From NCBI GenBank assembly GCA_014378125.1, contig JACMOG010000559.1:1-7011 (forward strand): DNA of 7,011 nt. The letters run 5' to 3'. The position numbers and the translations under genes are program-made. Each line of letters starts with the position of its first letter. Position 1 is the first letter of the stretch. Positions 6,113-7,011 of this stretch are shown one piece after another. Source of the stretch: Vitreoscilla sp. (GTDB lineage: Bacteria > Pseudomonadota > Gammaproteobacteria > Burkholderiales > Burkholderiaceae). The notes beneath the pieces were generated by a model. That model saw only the letters and a list, made by a program, of their open reading frames with translations, was not told the DNA's origin and ran no database searches.

Positions 6113-7011
6113 ATGGTTGAGGACGACCTGTTGGACGATGATCTGCGCGCGCTCGACCGCGTGGCCGAGGAGCGGGGTGCCGCGGGGCTGCCCATCCTCC
6201 AGGCCGCCGTCGAGCGCATGCGCAACGAGGGCGATCGCGACCGGCTGATGTGGGTGCTTCCACCGCTGTCTCGCACCTACGCCTTGTGCGAGAAGTTCGA
6301 CGAGGCCGAGGCGGCTGCCAACGAAGCGCTGGCCCATTTTCGCGTCAGCGGCTCCGTGCGGGGGCAGGCCTTCGCGCTCAACGCGCTGGGCGTGGTGGCG
6401 ATCCGCCGTGGCGTGCCGTCGCGCGCGCTGGAGGTGGCAGGCGAGGCCGTGGTGCTGGCCCGCGCCGCCGAGGATCCGATCCTGCAGGTGCGCATCGCCA
6501 ACACGCTGGGGATCGTGCTCAACGACATCGGCCGCTTTTCGGAGGCCGTGCAGATCTTCGAGGAAGGACTGCGCGCCTCGCGCGGTTTCCAGGGCGAGCC
6601 GGTGGTGCTGAGGCTGCGCTCCAACCTGTCGCTGGCGCTCGGCCGCTGGGCGCTGAAGGACCACGACGAGCGCGCGCCGGAGTCCGCATGGCGGCCGCGT
6701 GCCGAACGCGCCGTCGAGCTGATGGACTTCACGTTGTCGCAGTGGCGCGAGCAGAAGAAGTGGGTGGAGATCAGCGGCGCGCTCGACCACCTGGCGATCG
6801 CCCATATCGTCCTCGGCAACCTGGCCGCCGCGCACGCGGCGCTGGACGAGGCCGAGTCGCTGACGGACGCTTCGGCGCCGCACTCGATGGTGTTCTTCGC
6901 GTGCGTCCGCGCGCGGGCCCACCTGCATGCCGACGAACCGCTGCTGGCGCTGCAGGCGATCGAGCGCGGCCGCGCGGCGGCGGACAGCCGCGGCGGCCAC
7001 ATCCACATGGA
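6113..7011 (+). CDS. TPR-repeat protein (3' partial)
   Basis: An open frame runs to the window edge without a stop (299 complete codons visible). The product is Ala/Leu/Glu-rich and helical, starts with an acidic segment (EDDLLDDDLRALD, 3-15), and has tetratricopeptide-like helix pairs at about 43-78, 84-118, 124-158, 221-253 and 258-292. The repeat at 129-153 (ANTLGIVLNDIGRFSEAVQIFEEGL, where only the Gly, Ala and Phe positions matter) is the clearest. No signal peptide, membrane helix or N-terminal DNA-binding domain is visible, so a cytoplasmic scaffold or sensor module is likely. Burkholderiales often carry such TPR arrays before a GGDEF diguanylate cyclase domain, but no output domain is in the window. 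An in-frame ATG at 6086 would add nine residues. The 6113 start is preferred for the G-run five bases upstream, but both ribosome sites are weak. The 172 bases before it hold no clear promoter. Confidence 0.75.
   Translation, partial: MVEDDLLDDDLRALDRVAEERGAAGLPILQAAVERMRNEGDRDRLMWVLPPLSRTYALCEKFDEAEAAANEALAHFRVSGSVRGQAFALNALGVVAIRRGVPSRALEVAGEAVVLARAAEDPILQVRIANTLGIVLNDIGRFSEAVQIFEEGLRASRGFQGEPVVLRLRSNLSLALGRWALKDHDERAPESAWRPRAERAVELMDFTLSQWREQKKWVEISGALDHLAIAHIVLGNLAAAHAALDEAESLTDASAPHSMVFFACVRARAHLHADEPLLALQAIERGRAAADSRGGHIHM

Noticed and set aside
4168..6276. 702-residue minus-strand open frame
   Set aside because: It runs antisense to the well-supported transporter, crosses its terminator, and encodes a low-complexity Arg/Gln/Asp/His-rich product typical of the shadow strand of high-GC genes.
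6011..7006. 331-residue minus-strand open frame opposite the TPR gene
   Set aside because: The plus-strand frame gives recognisable TPR helix patterns and G/C-rich third positions, while the minus-strand product is Arg/Gln/His/Ala-rich without recognisable motifs.

Overview
The window is a high-GC stretch (coding third positions almost all G or C) with tightly packed genes on the plus strand. Protein motifs and gene order resemble Burkholderiales (Betaproteobacteria), perhaps the Comamonadaceae/Sphaerotilaceae side. That placement is inference from protein style, not from a marker gene.

Region 1 (1-3969) looks like one transcription unit. It opens inside the alpha (biotin carboxylase plus biotin carrier) subunit of an acyl-CoA carboxylase, whose 5' end lies outside the window. 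Six bases later comes 3-hydroxy-3-methylglutaryl-CoA lyase. The pairing points to the Liu leucine/isovalerate pathway: 3-methylcrotonyl-CoA carboxylase makes 3-methylglutaconyl-CoA, a hydratase not in the window makes HMG-CoA, and the lyase releases acetyl-CoA and acetoacetate. Three passengers follow at ATGA overlaps or a 10-base gap: a YbaK-type aminoacyl-tRNA deacylase, a small four-cysteine DUF1289 protein and a 2-hydroxychromene-2-carboxylate isomerase-like thioredoxin-fold protein. None has an obvious role in leucine breakdown.

Region 2 (3970-4188) is a 219-base intergenic stretch, less GC-rich than its flanks. It holds small inverted repeats, three copies of a TA(T)CCCTCGC-like word, and a strong ribosome binding site for the next gene. 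It probably carries the transporter promoter, although no convincing -35/-10 pair was found.

Region 3 (4189-5940) is a stand-alone metabolite:H+ symporter (MHS) family transporter. It has an extra domain of about 130 residues, predicted periplasmic, between membrane helices 9 and 10. A clear intrinsic terminator follows it.

Region 4 (5941-7011) starts a new gene for a TPR-repeat protein that runs off the 3' end, so its output domain and function cannot be read. No mobile element, CRISPR array, rRNA or tRNA was seen. The window reads as ordinary core-metabolism chromosome; the items most worth a second look are the transporter's extra domain and the structured intergenic region before it.
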